Shown: positions 8,687-16,940 of the stretch, one piece after another
How the letters are laid out: every line of letters begins with the position of its first letter
Position numbering within the stretch: the stretch's first letter is position 1
NCBI RefSeq assembly: GCF_900141905.1
Contig: NZ_FQZF01000003.1
Span: 186,001 to 250,000 of the forward strand
DNA: 64,000 nt
Reading direction: 5' to 3'
Source: Muricoccus roseus
GTDB lineage: Bacteria; Pseudomonadota; Alphaproteobacteria; Acetobacterales; Acetobacteraceae
Program-made: the position numbers and the translations under genes
Notes under the pieces: model-generated
The model's input: only the letters and a program-made list of their open reading frames with translations
Told to the model about the DNA's origin: nothing
Database searches by the model: none

Positions 8687-9577
8687 TCAGGCTGCGAGAA
8701 GTTGCGCGGACTCCTCGGTGGTCAGCGGAACCAGCGGCGGGCGCAGGCGGGTCCAGCCCTGGTGGCCCGTCTCTTTCGCCAGCAGCACCTTCAGCGAAGC
8801 CATCTGCGCGAATCTCGAAGCCTGGTTGCGCTTGGCCACCACGCGGGCCTGCGCCGCCTCCACCTCGGCCGCCCTGGCCGGGTCGTTCGCGTGGCGATAG
8901 ATGAAGGCGAGGTCGGCCGCCACGAGGTTGGAGGTGGCGGTGATACAGCCCGCGCCGCCCTTGCGCATCAGCGGCAGCAGCAGCGGGTCGGCGCCCGCAA
9001 GCACGGCGAAGCCGGGGAAGCGGTCCACCAGCATCTCCATGTTGGCGAAGTCGCCAGCGCTGTCCTTGATGCCGGTGAAGGTGCCGGGATAGCGCTTCAG
9101 CAGGGCCTCGATGATCGGCGCGGTGACCGGCACGGCCGACATCTGCGGGATGTGGTAGAGCACCACGCGCAGGTTGCTGTCGCCGATCCGCTCCACGATC
9201 TCGGAATAGGCGGCGATCACGCCCGCCTCGCTCGGCGCCTTGTAGTAGAAGGGCGGCAGCATCACGACCGTGTTCACGCCGAGCGACAGGGCGTGCTTCG
9301 TCAGCGCCACCGTCTCGGGGATGGCCACGACGCCCGTCCCGGGCAGCAGGCGGGCGGGCTCGATGCCGCCCTGTACCGCCGCCTCCAGGATGGCCTTGCG
9401 CTCATCGGTGGAGAAGGAGTTCGCCTCGCCCGTGGTGCCGAGCAGGGCGATGCCGTCGCAGCCCTGGGCCAGCAGCCGCTTCGCGTGCTCGACGAAGACC
9501 GGCAGGTCCGGGTTCAGCCCCTCGTCCAGCGAGGTGAGGGCCGCGGAGTAGACGCCAGTGGGATGAAGACTGCTCAT
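8687..9577 (-). CDS. DapA/NanA-family aldolase-synthase
   Basis: Class I (Schiff-base) aldolase of the dihydrodipicolinate synthase superfamily, 296 residues. The pyruvate-binding motif GTTGEANSFS, the Tyr of VVLYHIPQ and the lysine of GIKDSAGD (about residue 169) are all present, so the fold and catalytic machinery look intact. The superfamily includes DHDPS, N-acetylneuraminate lyase, KDG aldolase and KDGlucarate dehydratase. In this catabolic operon a sugar-acid or keto-acid aldolase is more likely than lysine biosynthesis. Its ATG overlaps the stop of the sialidase-like gene by 4 nt. Confidence 0.88.
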   Translation of the reverse strand: MSSLHPTGVYSAALTSLDEGLNPDLPVFVEHAKRLLAQGCDGIALLGTTGEANSFSTDERKAILEAAVQGGIEPARLLPGTGVVAIPETVALTKHALSLGVNTVVMLPPFYYKAPSEAGVIAAYSEIVERIGDSNLRVVLYHIPQMSAVPVTAPIIEALLKRYPGTFTGIKDSAGDFANMEMLVDRFPGFAVLAGADPLLLPLMRKGGAGCITATSNLVAADLAFIYRHANDPARAAEVEAAQARVVAKRNQASRFAQMASLKVLLAKETGHQGWTRLRPPLVPLTTEESAQLLAA

Positions 9578-10776
9578 GCGGGGGCTCCGGTCCAGCTCTC
9601 GGCCACGCGGACGTATTTGATGGCCTGTCGGTAGTAGGTGTAGGCGATGTGCAACACCCCATCCGGCGACTGCATAATGGTGGGGTAGGAGAACTCGCGG
9701 TTCACCTTGTCCCGCGAGTTGTTCGTCATGCAGTAGCCGTCGCCCGTTTCCAGGTTGCGGCGATAGGGCCAGCTCCGGCCGCCATCGGTGGAGATGGCGA
9801 GCGTCATCGGTGCGCGGGGCACGCCCCAGAAGGTGCTGCGCTGTCCCTCCATCGGGATGGGCTCCGCGCGGTCGTCGCCCTCATCGCCCTCAATGTCGTC
9901 ATAGAGGGACAGGCGGCGCTCCTTGGCGTCGGCCGCGCTGCTCTCGTTGAAGACCATGCCGATATGGCCGTTGGCCAGCCGCACCGCCTGGATGGAGGAG
10001 TTGTTGTTCGGCAGCTCCGTCCTCTCGGGTGCCGTCCAGCTGCGTCCGAGATCGTTGGAACGGGAAACATAAACATTGTCCGCCCAGCGGCTGCGACAGA
10101 AGGCGACGAGGCTGCCATCCTTCATGTCCAGCACGGACATGTGCACGCAGCCCTCGCTCTCAGGCACGGCCACCTCGGTCCAGGTCCTGCCCTGGTCAGA
10201 GGAGATCTTCACCGCGCTGTAGTCCTTGTCCCCCACCCACTTCTTCCCGGGTGTGGTGAGGCAGACCCAGATGGGCAGCAGCCAGTCGCCATTCTCCAGC
10301 ACCACCACGGGCTGACGCATGAAGGTGCCGCCATCGGCGCGCGGGCCGAACAGCGTCTCGATCGGCCCCCATGTGTGGCCGTGGTCGGTGGACTTGCGAC
10401 AGCGGACGATGGCGGTGTCCTGGTTCCCGCTGATCTGCGCGGTCCAGATCAGCCAGAGCGTGCCGTCCGGCGTGGGGAAGAGTAGCGGGTTCTGCTCCGA
10501 ACGCGTCGGGTCGTCGGACAGCCTCTCCGGTGCCGTCCAGGTGTCGCTTCCCCTGGCCAGGCGGGAGAACTGCACGGAGATGTCCGGCACGCCCTCCTGC
10601 GTCCCGCCGAACCACACGCAGGCGATGTCGCCATTCGGCAGATAGGTCAGGTTCGCCGCATGGCTCTGCACCGTGGCGTGCGGGATGAAGGTCTCGGTCC
10701 GCGCGGCATCGCCGGGATGAGGCGCGAGCTTCCCGTTGGCACTGAAATCGGGCGCGGGACTGAGGGCCCGGGACAT
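9574..10776 (-). CDS. Sialidase-like (Asp-box) beta-propeller protein
   Basis: A 400-residue protein with four Asp-box repeats (S-x-D-x-G-x-T/S-W): STDHGHTW, SSDQGRTW, SNDLGRSW and STDGGRSW. These mark a six-bladed BNR/sialidase propeller. There is no signal peptide, so it is predicted to be cytoplasmic, which argues against host sialic acid release. Similar proteins are often called exo-alpha-sialidase, but sialidase activity cannot be asserted; a hydrolase or lactonase role on an imported sugar derivative is equally possible. It has a 1-nt TGATG overlap with the upstream dehydrogenase gene and a 4-nt overlap with the downstream aldolase gene. Confidence 0.85.
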   Translation of the reverse strand: MSRALSPAPDFSANGKLAPHPGDAARTETFIPHATVQSHAANLTYLPNGDIACVWFGGTQEGVPDISVQFSRLARGSDTWTAPERLSDDPTRSEQNPLLFPTPDGTLWLIWTAQISGNQDTAIVRCRKSTDHGHTWGPIETLFGPRADGGTFMRQPVVVLENGDWLLPIWVCLTTPGKKWVGDKDYSAVKISSDQGRTWTEVAVPESEGCVHMSVLDMKDGSLVAFCRSRWADNVYVSRSNDLGRSWTAPERTELPNNNSSIQAVRLANGHIGMVFNESSAADAKERRLSLYDDIEGDEGDDRAEPIPMEGQRSTFWGVPRAPMTLAISTDGGRSWPYRRNLETGDGYCMTNNSRDKVNREFSYPTIMQSPDGVLHIAYTYYRQAIKYVRVAESWTGAPA

Positions 10777-11924
10777 CAGTACGCCGCCTCATACATGGCC
10801 AGGATCTCGCCCCGGCTGAGGTCTCGGGGGTTGTTGTCCAGCAGGCGGCGGATGGCATGCGCCTCGGTCGCCATGGTGCCGAGATCGTCGCGCGGCACGT
10901 TCAGGCGGGACAGGCGCATCTCCACGCCCAGCCGTTCGCAGAAGGCATGGGCGCCCTCCAGCACGGTCTTAGGGTCCTGCGACGCCGAGAGGCCCAGCGC
11001 CTCCAGCACCAGCGCCGTCTTCTCCGGCACGGCGGGCGCGTTGTGGGCGAGGGTGTGCGGGAAGATGAGCGCGCAGGCCAGGCCATGCGGGATGTGGTGG
11101 CGCGTGCCGAGCGGATAGGCGACCGCATGGCCGGCCGTGGTGTTCACCGGGCCGAGGCAGAAGCCGCCATACATGGAAGCCAGCGCGAGCCCCGCCCGCG
11201 CCTCCTTGTCCGACCCGTCCTTCACGGCGCGCGGCAGGAAGCGGCCCACAAGGCGGATGCCCTCGAGCGCGTAGAGGTCGATAATCGGATGCGACTTCCT
11301 GCTGGTGAAGGCCTCGGCGCAATGGGCCATGGCGTCCACGCCCGTCGCGGCCGTCACCGCCGGCGGCACGGTCATCGTCAGGTCGGGATCGACCACGGCG
11401 AGGTCGGCCAGCATGTGGCGGCTCTGCACCGCCAGCTTGTTCTGCGTGGCGGGGTCGGTGACGAGGGAGCGGGTGCCGCCCTCGCTGCCCGTGCCGGCGG
11501 TGGTGGGCACCTGGATCAGCGCGGCGCTCCGCCGGAGCACCTTCTCGGGCCCGACGACGTCATGCAGCCTCTGCCCGCTGCCAGGCAGCACGGCGACGAG
11601 CTTCGCCAGGTCCATCGCGCTGCCGCCGCCATAGCCGATGACGAGGTCGGGCTTCATCGCCTCGGCCACCGCCAGCACCTTCTCCAGGTTCGGCAGGTCA
11701 GGCTCGGGCTTCACCTCGCCGAACACCGTGACATCGCCCGGCAGGCCGAGCAGATCGACGCGGCTTGCATTGAAGGCATCGGCCACCACCAGGATGCGCT
11801 TCAGCCCGCGCTCCTCCACCCAGGGGCGGATGGTGGCGAGCGTGCCGGAGCCGAACTCGATGCGCTGGGGGCGGAGAAGCTCGATGGGGCTGTGAAGGTC
11901 GGGCATCGCGTCGGTTCCAGTCAT
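10776..11924 (-). CDS. Iron-containing alcohol dehydrogenase / maleylacetate reductase family
   Basis: Group III dehydrogenase (382 residues). The NAD(P)-binding motif GYGGGSAMDLAK and the metal-site residues (DAMAHCAEAF, HAVAYPLGTRHHIPHG, IFPHTLAH) are present. It oxidises an alcohol or reduces an aldehyde or ketone; members include maleylacetate reductase and many substrate-specific alcohol dehydrogenases. The start at 11924 overlaps the stop of the IclR gene by 4 nt, and its own stop overlaps the next gene by 1 nt. This places it as the second gene of a tightly coupled operon. Substrate unknown. Confidence 0.9.
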   Translation of the reverse strand: MTGTDAMPDLHSPIELLRPQRIEFGSGTLATIRPWVEERGLKRILVVADAFNASRVDLLGLPGDVTVFGEVKPEPDLPNLEKVLAVAEAMKPDLVIGYGGGSAMDLAKLVAVLPGSGQRLHDVVGPEKVLRRSAALIQVPTTAGTGSEGGTRSLVTDPATQNKLAVQSRHMLADLAVVDPDLTMTVPPAVTAATGVDAMAHCAEAFTSRKSHPIIDLYALEGIRLVGRFLPRAVKDGSDKEARAGLALASMYGGFCLGPVNTTAGHAVAYPLGTRHHIPHGLACALIFPHTLAHNAPAVPEKTALVLEALGLSASQDPKTVLEGAHAFCERLGVEMRLSRLNVPRDDLGTMATEAHAIRRLLDNNPRDLSRGEILAMYEAAY

Positions 11925-12796
11925 GATCCGGCTCGCCGCACGCCGATGGCGCCGAGGGAGAGGCGAACGCCTTCCGTCAACTCCTCGGCCAGGCGGCGAA
12001 GATGGGGGAGAGCGGTTTCCACGAAGGCGTCGATCGGCTGGCGCGCGGCCTGGATGGTGAGGCTCACGCCTGCCAGCGGCAGCCCATCCGTGCCGAGCAC
12101 GGGCGCGGCGATGGTGCGGAGCCCATAGGCATTTTCGCCATCCGAGACGGCATAGCCCTGGGCCCGCACCGCCTCCATCCGCGCCAGCAGGGCGTCCAGG
12201 TCCGTCACCGTGCGCTCGGAGAGCATCACCCGCTCCACCGCTTCCAGATGCTCAATCTGCCGGTGGCGCGGAAAATGGGCGAGGATGGCGTGGCCCAGCG
12301 CGGTGGCATAGGCGCCCACCCGCGTGCCGGGGCGGCGCACCACGCCGCTGCGGTCCAGCCCGTGCTGCACACGCTGGAGATAGACGACCTCCCCGCCCTC
12401 GATGACGCCGAGCGAGCCGGCATCCGCCAGGCTGGGGACCAGCTCGCGCAGCAGCGGCTCGGCATGGCCGGGCAGGTCATTGGCGGAAAGGGCGGCGAAG
12501 CCGAGCTCGAGGCAGCGCAGGGTCAGGCGGAAGCGGCGCGTGCCCGGCACGGCCCGCAGGTAGCCCAGGGCGATCAGCGTGTGGATCAGGCGGAAGGCGG
12601 TGCCACGGTCCAGCCCGGCCCGGGTGGCGACCTCGGTGACGGTCAGTTCCGGCAGATCCGCCCCGAAGGCGCGCAGGACCGCGAAAACCTTCGCCGCGGA
12701 ATGGACGAGGTTCTTGGGATTGCCGGAGGGCGCAAGCAGGTCGGGCGCAAGCGGGTTGGGCGCAGCTGTCGCTTCGCCTCCTTCGCTCCCGGCCAT
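11921..12796 (-). CDS. IclR-family transcriptional regulator
   Basis: A 291-residue regulator with an N-terminal winged helix (VFAVLRAF to LTVTEVATRAGLDRGTAFRL, about residues 35-90). The C-terminal IclR effector domain carries TALGHAILAHF and YAVSDGENAYGLRTIAAPV. AGGAGG lies 4 nt before the ATG at 12796 and only 1 nt before the tandem ATG at 12799, so the second ATG is used here. Heading an operon of dehydrogenase, propeller, aldolase and receptors, it probably autoregulates and controls the whole set in response to the substrate. Its 4-nt overlap with the dehydrogenase means regulator and enzymes share an mRNA. Confidence 0.9.
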   Translation of the reverse strand: MAGSEGGEATAAPNPLAPDLLAPSGNPKNLVHSAAKVFAVLRAFGADLPELTVTEVATRAGLDRGTAFRLIHTLIALGYLRAVPGTRRFRLTLRCLELGFAALSANDLPGHAEPLLRELVPSLADAGSLGVIEGGEVVYLQRVQHGLDRSGVVRRPGTRVGAYATALGHAILAHFPRHRQIEHLEAVERVMLSERTVTDLDALLARMEAVRAQGYAVSDGENAYGLRTIAAPVLGTDGLPLAGVSLTIQAARQPIDAFVETALPHLRRLAEELTEGVRLSLGAIGVRRAGS

Positions 12797-13083
12797 CATC
12801 CCTCCTGAACCGCCCTTCCGCCCCGAAGTTCGGAGTGCGAACAAATGTTGTGTTGTTGGGGCGAGTTTCAGCAGCGGTTGCCCGCTGCGTCAAGGCAAAG
12901 CTGCCACCTCCATCCTCACGGCCGGGCCGGGGCAACGCTGTTCCGGCTCTTGCAGACCAGGAAGACGATCCGAGAGAAGCGATCCCGCGGCACCCTGACC
13001 GCGTTCAGGGCGGCGCCACCTTCGACGCGCCATGCGGCCGGGGTCCGCGAGCCTGAGGATGCGGTCTACCGGCATCTCCCGCG
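12797..13083. promoter_or_regulatory. Upstream region of the IclR operon
   Basis: About 290 bp between the eutC stop and the IclR start, both on the minus strand. Small open frames here have no family resemblance. It must contain the operon promoter, but I cannot place the -35/-10 elements or a convincing IclR palindrome. Confidence 0.4.
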
Positions 13084-13842
13084 CTAGGACGGCGGCGGCA
13101 GGGGCGGTCTCCCGGCCAGGGCGGCAGGGTCGGCATCGTCCTTCAGCCCCGTGCCGGTCAGCTTGCGCGTCAGCGCCTCGCGCATGAGCCAGACCAGCTT
13201 CGCCGCCGCGAGTTCCGGTCGCAGCCCTCCAGCGGCGTGGATATTGGAGATGCAGTTGCGCTCCGAATCCCGGCGCCCCGGCCGTGGCTCGAAGGTCAGG
13301 TAGATCCCGAGGCTGTCGGGAACGCTGAGGCCTGGCCTTTCCCCGATCAGCACCGCGACCAGCCGGGCGCCGAGCCGGGCGCCGATCTCGTCGCCCAGCG
13401 CCACGCGGGCCTGGGTGGCGATGACGGGGGGTGCGATGCGCCAGCCCGGAAGGCGCTCCACGCAGGCATGGAAGACGGGCGCCGCGTGCCGCTGCACTGC
13501 CGTGGCCGAGAGGCCATCGGCCAGGACGAAGGCGACGTCGCAGCCCCCCTCCCCTGCCGCGTCCATCCCGCGCAGGCGGCGGCCAAGATCGGGGCGGCGC
13601 AGATAGGTGCCGCGATCCGGCGCCATGCTGGCCGCGTGCAGCGCGGCATGGGGGCGCAGCGCCGCTTCCAGCGCGGGCACGTCCAGCGGCGCGTGCACGG
13701 CGTCCCGCGCCAGGGCATGGGCCATCTGGAAGCCCAGCACCTCGGGTAGCGGCGGGGCGTCGCCGACGCCGCCGAGCCCGATGCGCGCGCGGGTGGCGGC
13801 GCGGAGCCTGGCCCAGGGTTCGGGGACGGGCGCCTCAGCCAT
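13084..13842 (-). CDS. eutC: Ethanolamine ammonia-lyase small subunit
   Basis: Light subunit of the adenosylcobalamin-dependent lyase that splits ethanolamine into acetaldehyde and ammonia. The 252-residue protein has the family N-terminus (ARIGLGGVGDAPPLPEVLGFQ MAHALARDAVH) and the B12-contacting block LIGERPGLSVPDSLGIYLTF. The C-terminal ERNCISNIHAAGGL is also typical. It overlaps eutB by 8 nt and follows it, the usual order. No eutA reactivating factor, eutR regulator or microcompartment shell gene is present nearby, so this is the short, non-metabolosome type of ethanolamine utilisation. Confidence 0.96.
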   Translation of the reverse strand: MAEAPVPEPWARLRAATRARIGLGGVGDAPPLPEVLGFQMAHALARDAVHAPLDVPALEAALRPHAALHAASMAPDRGTYLRRPDLGRRLRGMDAAGEGGCDVAFVLADGLSATAVQRHAAPVFHACVERLPGWRIAPPVIATQARVALGDEIGARLGARLVAVLIGERPGLSVPDSLGIYLTFEPRPGRRDSERNCISNIHAAGGLRPELAAAKLVWLMREALTRKLTGTGLKDDADPAALAGRPPLPPPS

Positions 13843-15232
13843 GCCCGGCCTCCAGGGCCAGTTGCATGAGGCGGGAGCCTGCCAGCTCCGGCGGGCGGAT
13901 GGCGCCGCCCGGTTCCGCGATACCCATGCGCGTCAGCCACTCCTCGAACTCCGGCGCGGGGCGGAGGCCGAGCATGCTGCGCAGCGCAAGCACATCGTGG
14001 AAGGAGAGGCTCTGGTAGTTCAGCATGATGTCGTCCGCGCCGGGCACGCAGATGAGGAAATGCACGCCGGCCACGGCGAGCAGGGTCATCAGCCCATCCA
14101 TGTCGTCGCCATCGGCCTCGGCATGGTTGGTGTAGCAGACATCCACCCCCATCGGCAGGCCGAGCAGCTTGCCGCAGAAATGGTCCTCCAGTCCCGCGCG
14201 GATGATCTGCTTGCCGTCATAGAGGTATTCGGGGCCGATGAAGCCGACCACTGTGTTCACGAGCAGGGGCTTGAAGGCGCGGCACACGGCATAGGCGCGC
14301 GCCTCCAGCGTCTGCTGGTCCACGCCGTGATGCGCCTCCGCCGAGAGGGCGCTGCCCTGGCCGGTCTCGAAATACATCACCTCGCCCGAAGGGCCGGCGC
14401 GCCCGAGCGACAGCGCGGCCTCACGCGCCTCCCGCAGGATGGAGAGATCGACCCCGAAGCCGCGATTGGCCCCTTCCGTGCCCGCGACGGACTGGAAGAC
14501 GAGATCGACCGGCGCGCCGCGCCGCATGATCTCGATGGCGTTCGTCACATGGGTCAGCACGCAGGTCTGAGTGGGGATGTCGTACCGGGCGCGGAGGTCG
14601 TCGAGCATGTGCAGCAGCGCCATGGCGTTGGGCACGCTGTCCGTCGCGGGGTTCACCCCGATCACCGCATCGCCCGAGCCGTTCAGCAGCCCATCCAGCG
14701 TGGAGGCGGCGATGCCGCGCAGGTCGTCCGTGGGGTGGTTGGGCTGGAGGCGGGTGGCGAGCCGTCCCTCCAGCCCCAGGGTGGAGCGGAAGGCGGTGGT
14801 CACGCGGCGCTTGCGGGCGACCGCGATCAGGTCCTGGTTCCGCATGAGCTTGGAGGCGGCGGCCACCATCTCCGGCGTCAGCCCCGGGGAGACGGCGGCC
14901 AGGGCCGGGGCATCGGCGGCATGGGAGAGCAGCCAGTCCCGCAGGCCGCCGACGGTGAGATGGGCGATCGGGGCGAAGGCCGTCGCATCATGCGTGTCGA
15001 GGATGAGCCGCGTGACCTCATCGGCCTCGGGGGGAATGACGGCCTCGGAAAGGAAGGCCCGGAGCGGCAGGTCGGCCAGAGCGAAGCGGGCGGCCACCCG
15101 CTCGGCATCGCTGGCGGCGGCGATGCCGGCCAGCTCGTCGCCGGAGCGGCGGGGCGAGGCGACGGCGAGAAGGCGGGGCAGGCTGTCGAAGACATGCCGC
15201 TCCCCGCCGGCGATGGAGGTCCAGCGTCCCAT
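13835..15232 (-). CDS. eutB: Ethanolamine ammonia-lyase large subunit
   Basis: Catalytic TIM-barrel subunit (465 residues, close to the 453 of E. coli). Recognisable blocks are LQPNHPTDDLRGIAAS, GDAVIGVNPATDSV, the substrate-site region FQSVAGTEGANRGFG, YFETGQGSAL, and the Asn/Glu-rich VGFIGPEYLYDGKQIIRAGLEDHFCGKLLGLP. It is the first gene of the eutBC pair; the 100-bp gap to the upstream MarR gene (same strand) may hold a promoter. No cobalamin riboswitch was recognised upstream. The acetaldehyde produced would need a dehydrogenase from elsewhere. Confidence 0.97.
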   Translation of the reverse strand: MGRWTSIAGGERHVFDSLPRLLAVASPRRSGDELAGIAAASDAERVAARFALADLPLRAFLSEAVIPPEADEVTRLILDTHDATAFAPIAHLTVGGLRDWLLSHAADAPALAAVSPGLTPEMVAAASKLMRNQDLIAVARKRRVTTAFRSTLGLEGRLATRLQPNHPTDDLRGIAASTLDGLLNGSGDAVIGVNPATDSVPNAMALLHMLDDLRARYDIPTQTCVLTHVTNAIEIMRRGAPVDLVFQSVAGTEGANRGFGVDLSILREAREAALSLGRAGPSGEVMYFETGQGSALSAEAHHGVDQQTLEARAYAVCRAFKPLLVNTVVGFIGPEYLYDGKQIIRAGLEDHFCGKLLGLPMGVDVCYTNHAEADGDDMDGLMTLLAVAGVHFLICVPGADDIMLNYQSLSFHDVLALRSMLGLRPAPEFEEWLTRMGIAEPGGAIRPPELAGSRLMQLALEAGHG

Positions 15233-15332
15233 CTCTACGCGGCGCGACCGGGAGGGGATGTCATCCGGGGCTCCTGACCGGGTTGAGAGGCCCCAGCCTT
15301 CCAGCCCTGCCCTCCGGACACAACCTCCGCCG

Positions 15333-15752
15333 TCAGCCCTCGCCGATCAGCAGGTGCAGGGCCCGGAGGATCAGCGCGCGCTCGACCTCATCGAAAGGGG
15401 CCAGCCTTTGTCGCTGATGCGCCAGGGCGGCGGCCAGGGCCGGCTTCACCCGGGCCCGGCCCTTGGGGGTGATGTGGATCAGCACGCGGCGGCGGTCCTC
15501 CTCGGTGGCCCTGCGGCGCACCAGCCCCTCCGCCTCCATCCGGTCCAGCACCTTGGTCATGCTGGGCTGCTTCATCAGCGCCATCGCGGCCAGCTGCCCC
15601 ACGCCCAGCCCGTCCACGTCGCTCAGGCAGGCCAGCACGCGCCATTCCGGCACCGAGAGCCCCCAATCCTTCAGCGAGGCGTGGAAGCTGGAGGAGACCG
15701 AATGGCTGGCCCGGGCGAGGAGATAGGGCAGGTAGTCCTCGGTGAAGGGCAC
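15333..15752 (-). CDS. MarR-family transcriptional regulator
   Basis: Winged-helix repressor (139 residues from the GTG at 15752). Core: LSVPEWRVLACLSD, LAAMALMKQPSMTKVLDRMEAEGLV (recognition helix), and the wing RRATEEDRRRVLIHITPKG. The longest frame starts at 15824, but that would leave only 15 nt to the divergent nicX-like ATG. The GTG start gives a normal MarR length and frees an AT-rich promoter segment. In Pseudomonas nicotinate degradation the MarR protein NicR controls nicX, so a related job is plausible. A 17-bp motif repeated in this intergenic space and after the nicX-like gene is a candidate operator. Confidence 0.85.
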   Translation of the reverse strand: MPFTEDYLPYLLARASHSVSSSFHASLKDWGLSVPEWRVLACLSDVDGLGVGQLAAMALMKQPSMTKVLDRMEAEGLVRRRATEEDRRRVLIHITPKGRARVKPALAAALAHQRQRLAPFDEVERALILRALHLLIGEG

Positions 15753-15760
15753 GGGCGTTT

Positions 15761-15777
15761 TACATCCCTTTTCATAT
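15761..15777 (+). promoter_or_regulatory. Candidate MarR operator, copy 1
   Basis: TACATCCCTTTTCATAT in the divergent MarR/nicX-like interval. It matches 14 of 17 positions with copy 2 at 16902-16918 on the same strand, and lies in an AT-rich patch within otherwise GC-rich DNA. Confidence 0.45.
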
Positions 15778-15839
15778 ATCTTGACCGGCGGCCCCTCTTT
15801 GCCCCCGAATGCCCCCGCACGCACGGGGGTTGCTCAAGG

Positions 15840-16886
15840 ATGTTGGCGGACCGCATCGAGCACAAGTGGATCGAGGCCTTCACCGAGATCCTGGCCAAAT
15901 GCGCCGTGAAGCCCGGCGAGGCGGTCGCCATCCTCTCGGAAACCCAGTCGCGCGCGCTGAACGTGCACCTGGCGGAGCTGGCGCTGCTCCGCCTCGGCGC
16001 GCGGCCCTTCCACCTCGTGCTGCCGACCGGGCGCAACCCCTATCCCGTGCCGGTGCGCTCCACCGGGGCCAGCGAGGCGATCGGCGGGCTGGAGCCCGTG
16101 GTCGGCGCGCTTTCGGCGAGCGGTCTGGTGGTGGACCTGACCGTGCAGGGGCTGATGCATGCGCGCGAGACCGCCGCCATCCTCAAGGCCGGCGCGCGGA
16201 TCCTCTCCATCTCCAACGAGCATCCCGAGGCGCTGGAGCGGATGCGGCCCGATGACGCGCTGATGGCGAAGGTGAAGGCCGCCACGAAGATGCTGCGCGG
16301 GGCCCGGCGGATGAGCGTGCGCTCCGCCGCGGGCACGGCGCTCGAGGTCGACATGGGCGGCGCCTCGACCGTCGGCGTGTGGGGCTGGACGGACCGGCCC
16401 GGAACCCTGGCCCATTGGCCCGGCGGGATCGTGGTAAGCTTCCCCGCCGCGGGCACGGTCAACGGCACGCTCGTGCTGGACACGGGCGACATCAACCTGA
16501 CCTTCAAGCGCTACCTCGCCGCGCCCATCCGCCTGACGATCGAGAAGGACTATGTCACGGATATCGAGGGCAGCGGCCCCGATGCGGAGATGATGCGCCA
16601 GTCCTTCGCCGCCTGGGGCGACCGGGAGGCCTATGCGGTCTCGCATGTGGGCTTCGGCATGAACCCGGCCGCGCGCTACGAGGCCCTTTCCATGTATGGC
16701 CAGCGGGACACGAACGGCACGGAGCTGCGGGCCGTCTCCGGCAACTTCCTCTTCTCCACCGGCGCCAATGAATTCGCCGGGCGCTACACGCCGGGGCATT
16801 TCGACATCCCCGTGATGGGGACGGACATTCTGGTCGATGACCTTCCCGTTGTGGTGAAGGGCGCGCTGCAGGATGTGTTCGGCTGA
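15840..16886 (+). CDS. NicX-fold (M29-like) putative ring-cleaving dioxygenase
   Basis: 348-residue member of the aminopeptidase-T-like fold that includes 2,5-dihydroxypyridine 5,6-dioxygenase. It shares the C-terminal layout with the true NicX at 44.9 kb: SHVGFGMNP (metal His), then GHFDIPVMGTDILVDD with the H-x-D pair. Overall similarity looks modest, and the NicX blocks around SPEQ and EPPEVLAR are missing. It may therefore act on a different ring or hydroxylated substrate, or be an amidase/peptidase. ATG at 15840 is the first sensible start; upstream in-frame sequence runs antisense through eutB. First gene of a seven-gene operon divergent from a MarR gene. Confidence 0.75.
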   Translation: MLADRIEHKWIEAFTEILAKCAVKPGEAVAILSETQSRALNVHLAELALLRLGARPFHLVLPTGRNPYPVPVRSTGASEAIGGLEPVVGALSASGLVVDLTVQGLMHARETAAILKAGARILSISNEHPEALERMRPDDALMAKVKAATKMLRGARRMSVRSAAGTALEVDMGGASTVGVWGWTDRPGTLAHWPGGIVVSFPAAGTVNGTLVLDTGDINLTFKRYLAAPIRLTIEKDYVTDIEGSGPDAEMMRQSFAAWGDREAYAVSHVGFGMNPAARYEALSMYGQRDTNGTELRAVSGNFLFSTGANEFAGRYTPGHFDIPVMGTDILVDDLPVVVKGALQDVFG

Positions 16887-16901
16887 ATCGTGCTGGACAG
16901 A

Positions 16902-16918
16902 TATATTCCGTTTCATAT
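16902..16918 (+). promoter_or_regulatory. Candidate MarR operator, copy 2
   Basis: TATATTCCGTTTCATAT in the 54-bp gap between the nicX-like and hydrolase genes. It matches copy 1 at 15761-15777 at 14 of 17 positions. Its place suggests an internal promoter for the rest of the operon under the same regulator. Confidence 0.45.
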
Positions 16919-16940
16919 GATCCCCCGTGAACAGGGATAG

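Noticed and set aside
9574-10776. Secreted sialidase acting on host glycans
   Set aside because: No signal peptide, and the context is a small-molecule import operon; only the Asp-box propeller is supported.
12835-13087. Small open frames upstream of the IclR gene
   Set aside because: No ribosome sites, Arg/Pro-rich, and in the expected promoter region.
13607-15277. Open frame of 556 codons antisense to eutBC
   Set aside because: His/Gly/Arg-rich antisense product of GC-rich coding DNA; eutBC is certain on the other strand.
15233-15332. Cobalamin riboswitch in front of eutB
   Set aside because: Only 100 bp available and no B12-box-like sequence was recognised.
14571-15839. Long in-frame N-terminal extension of the NicX-fold gene
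   Set aside because: Runs antisense through eutB and the MarR gene; the family N-terminus begins at the ATG at 15840.
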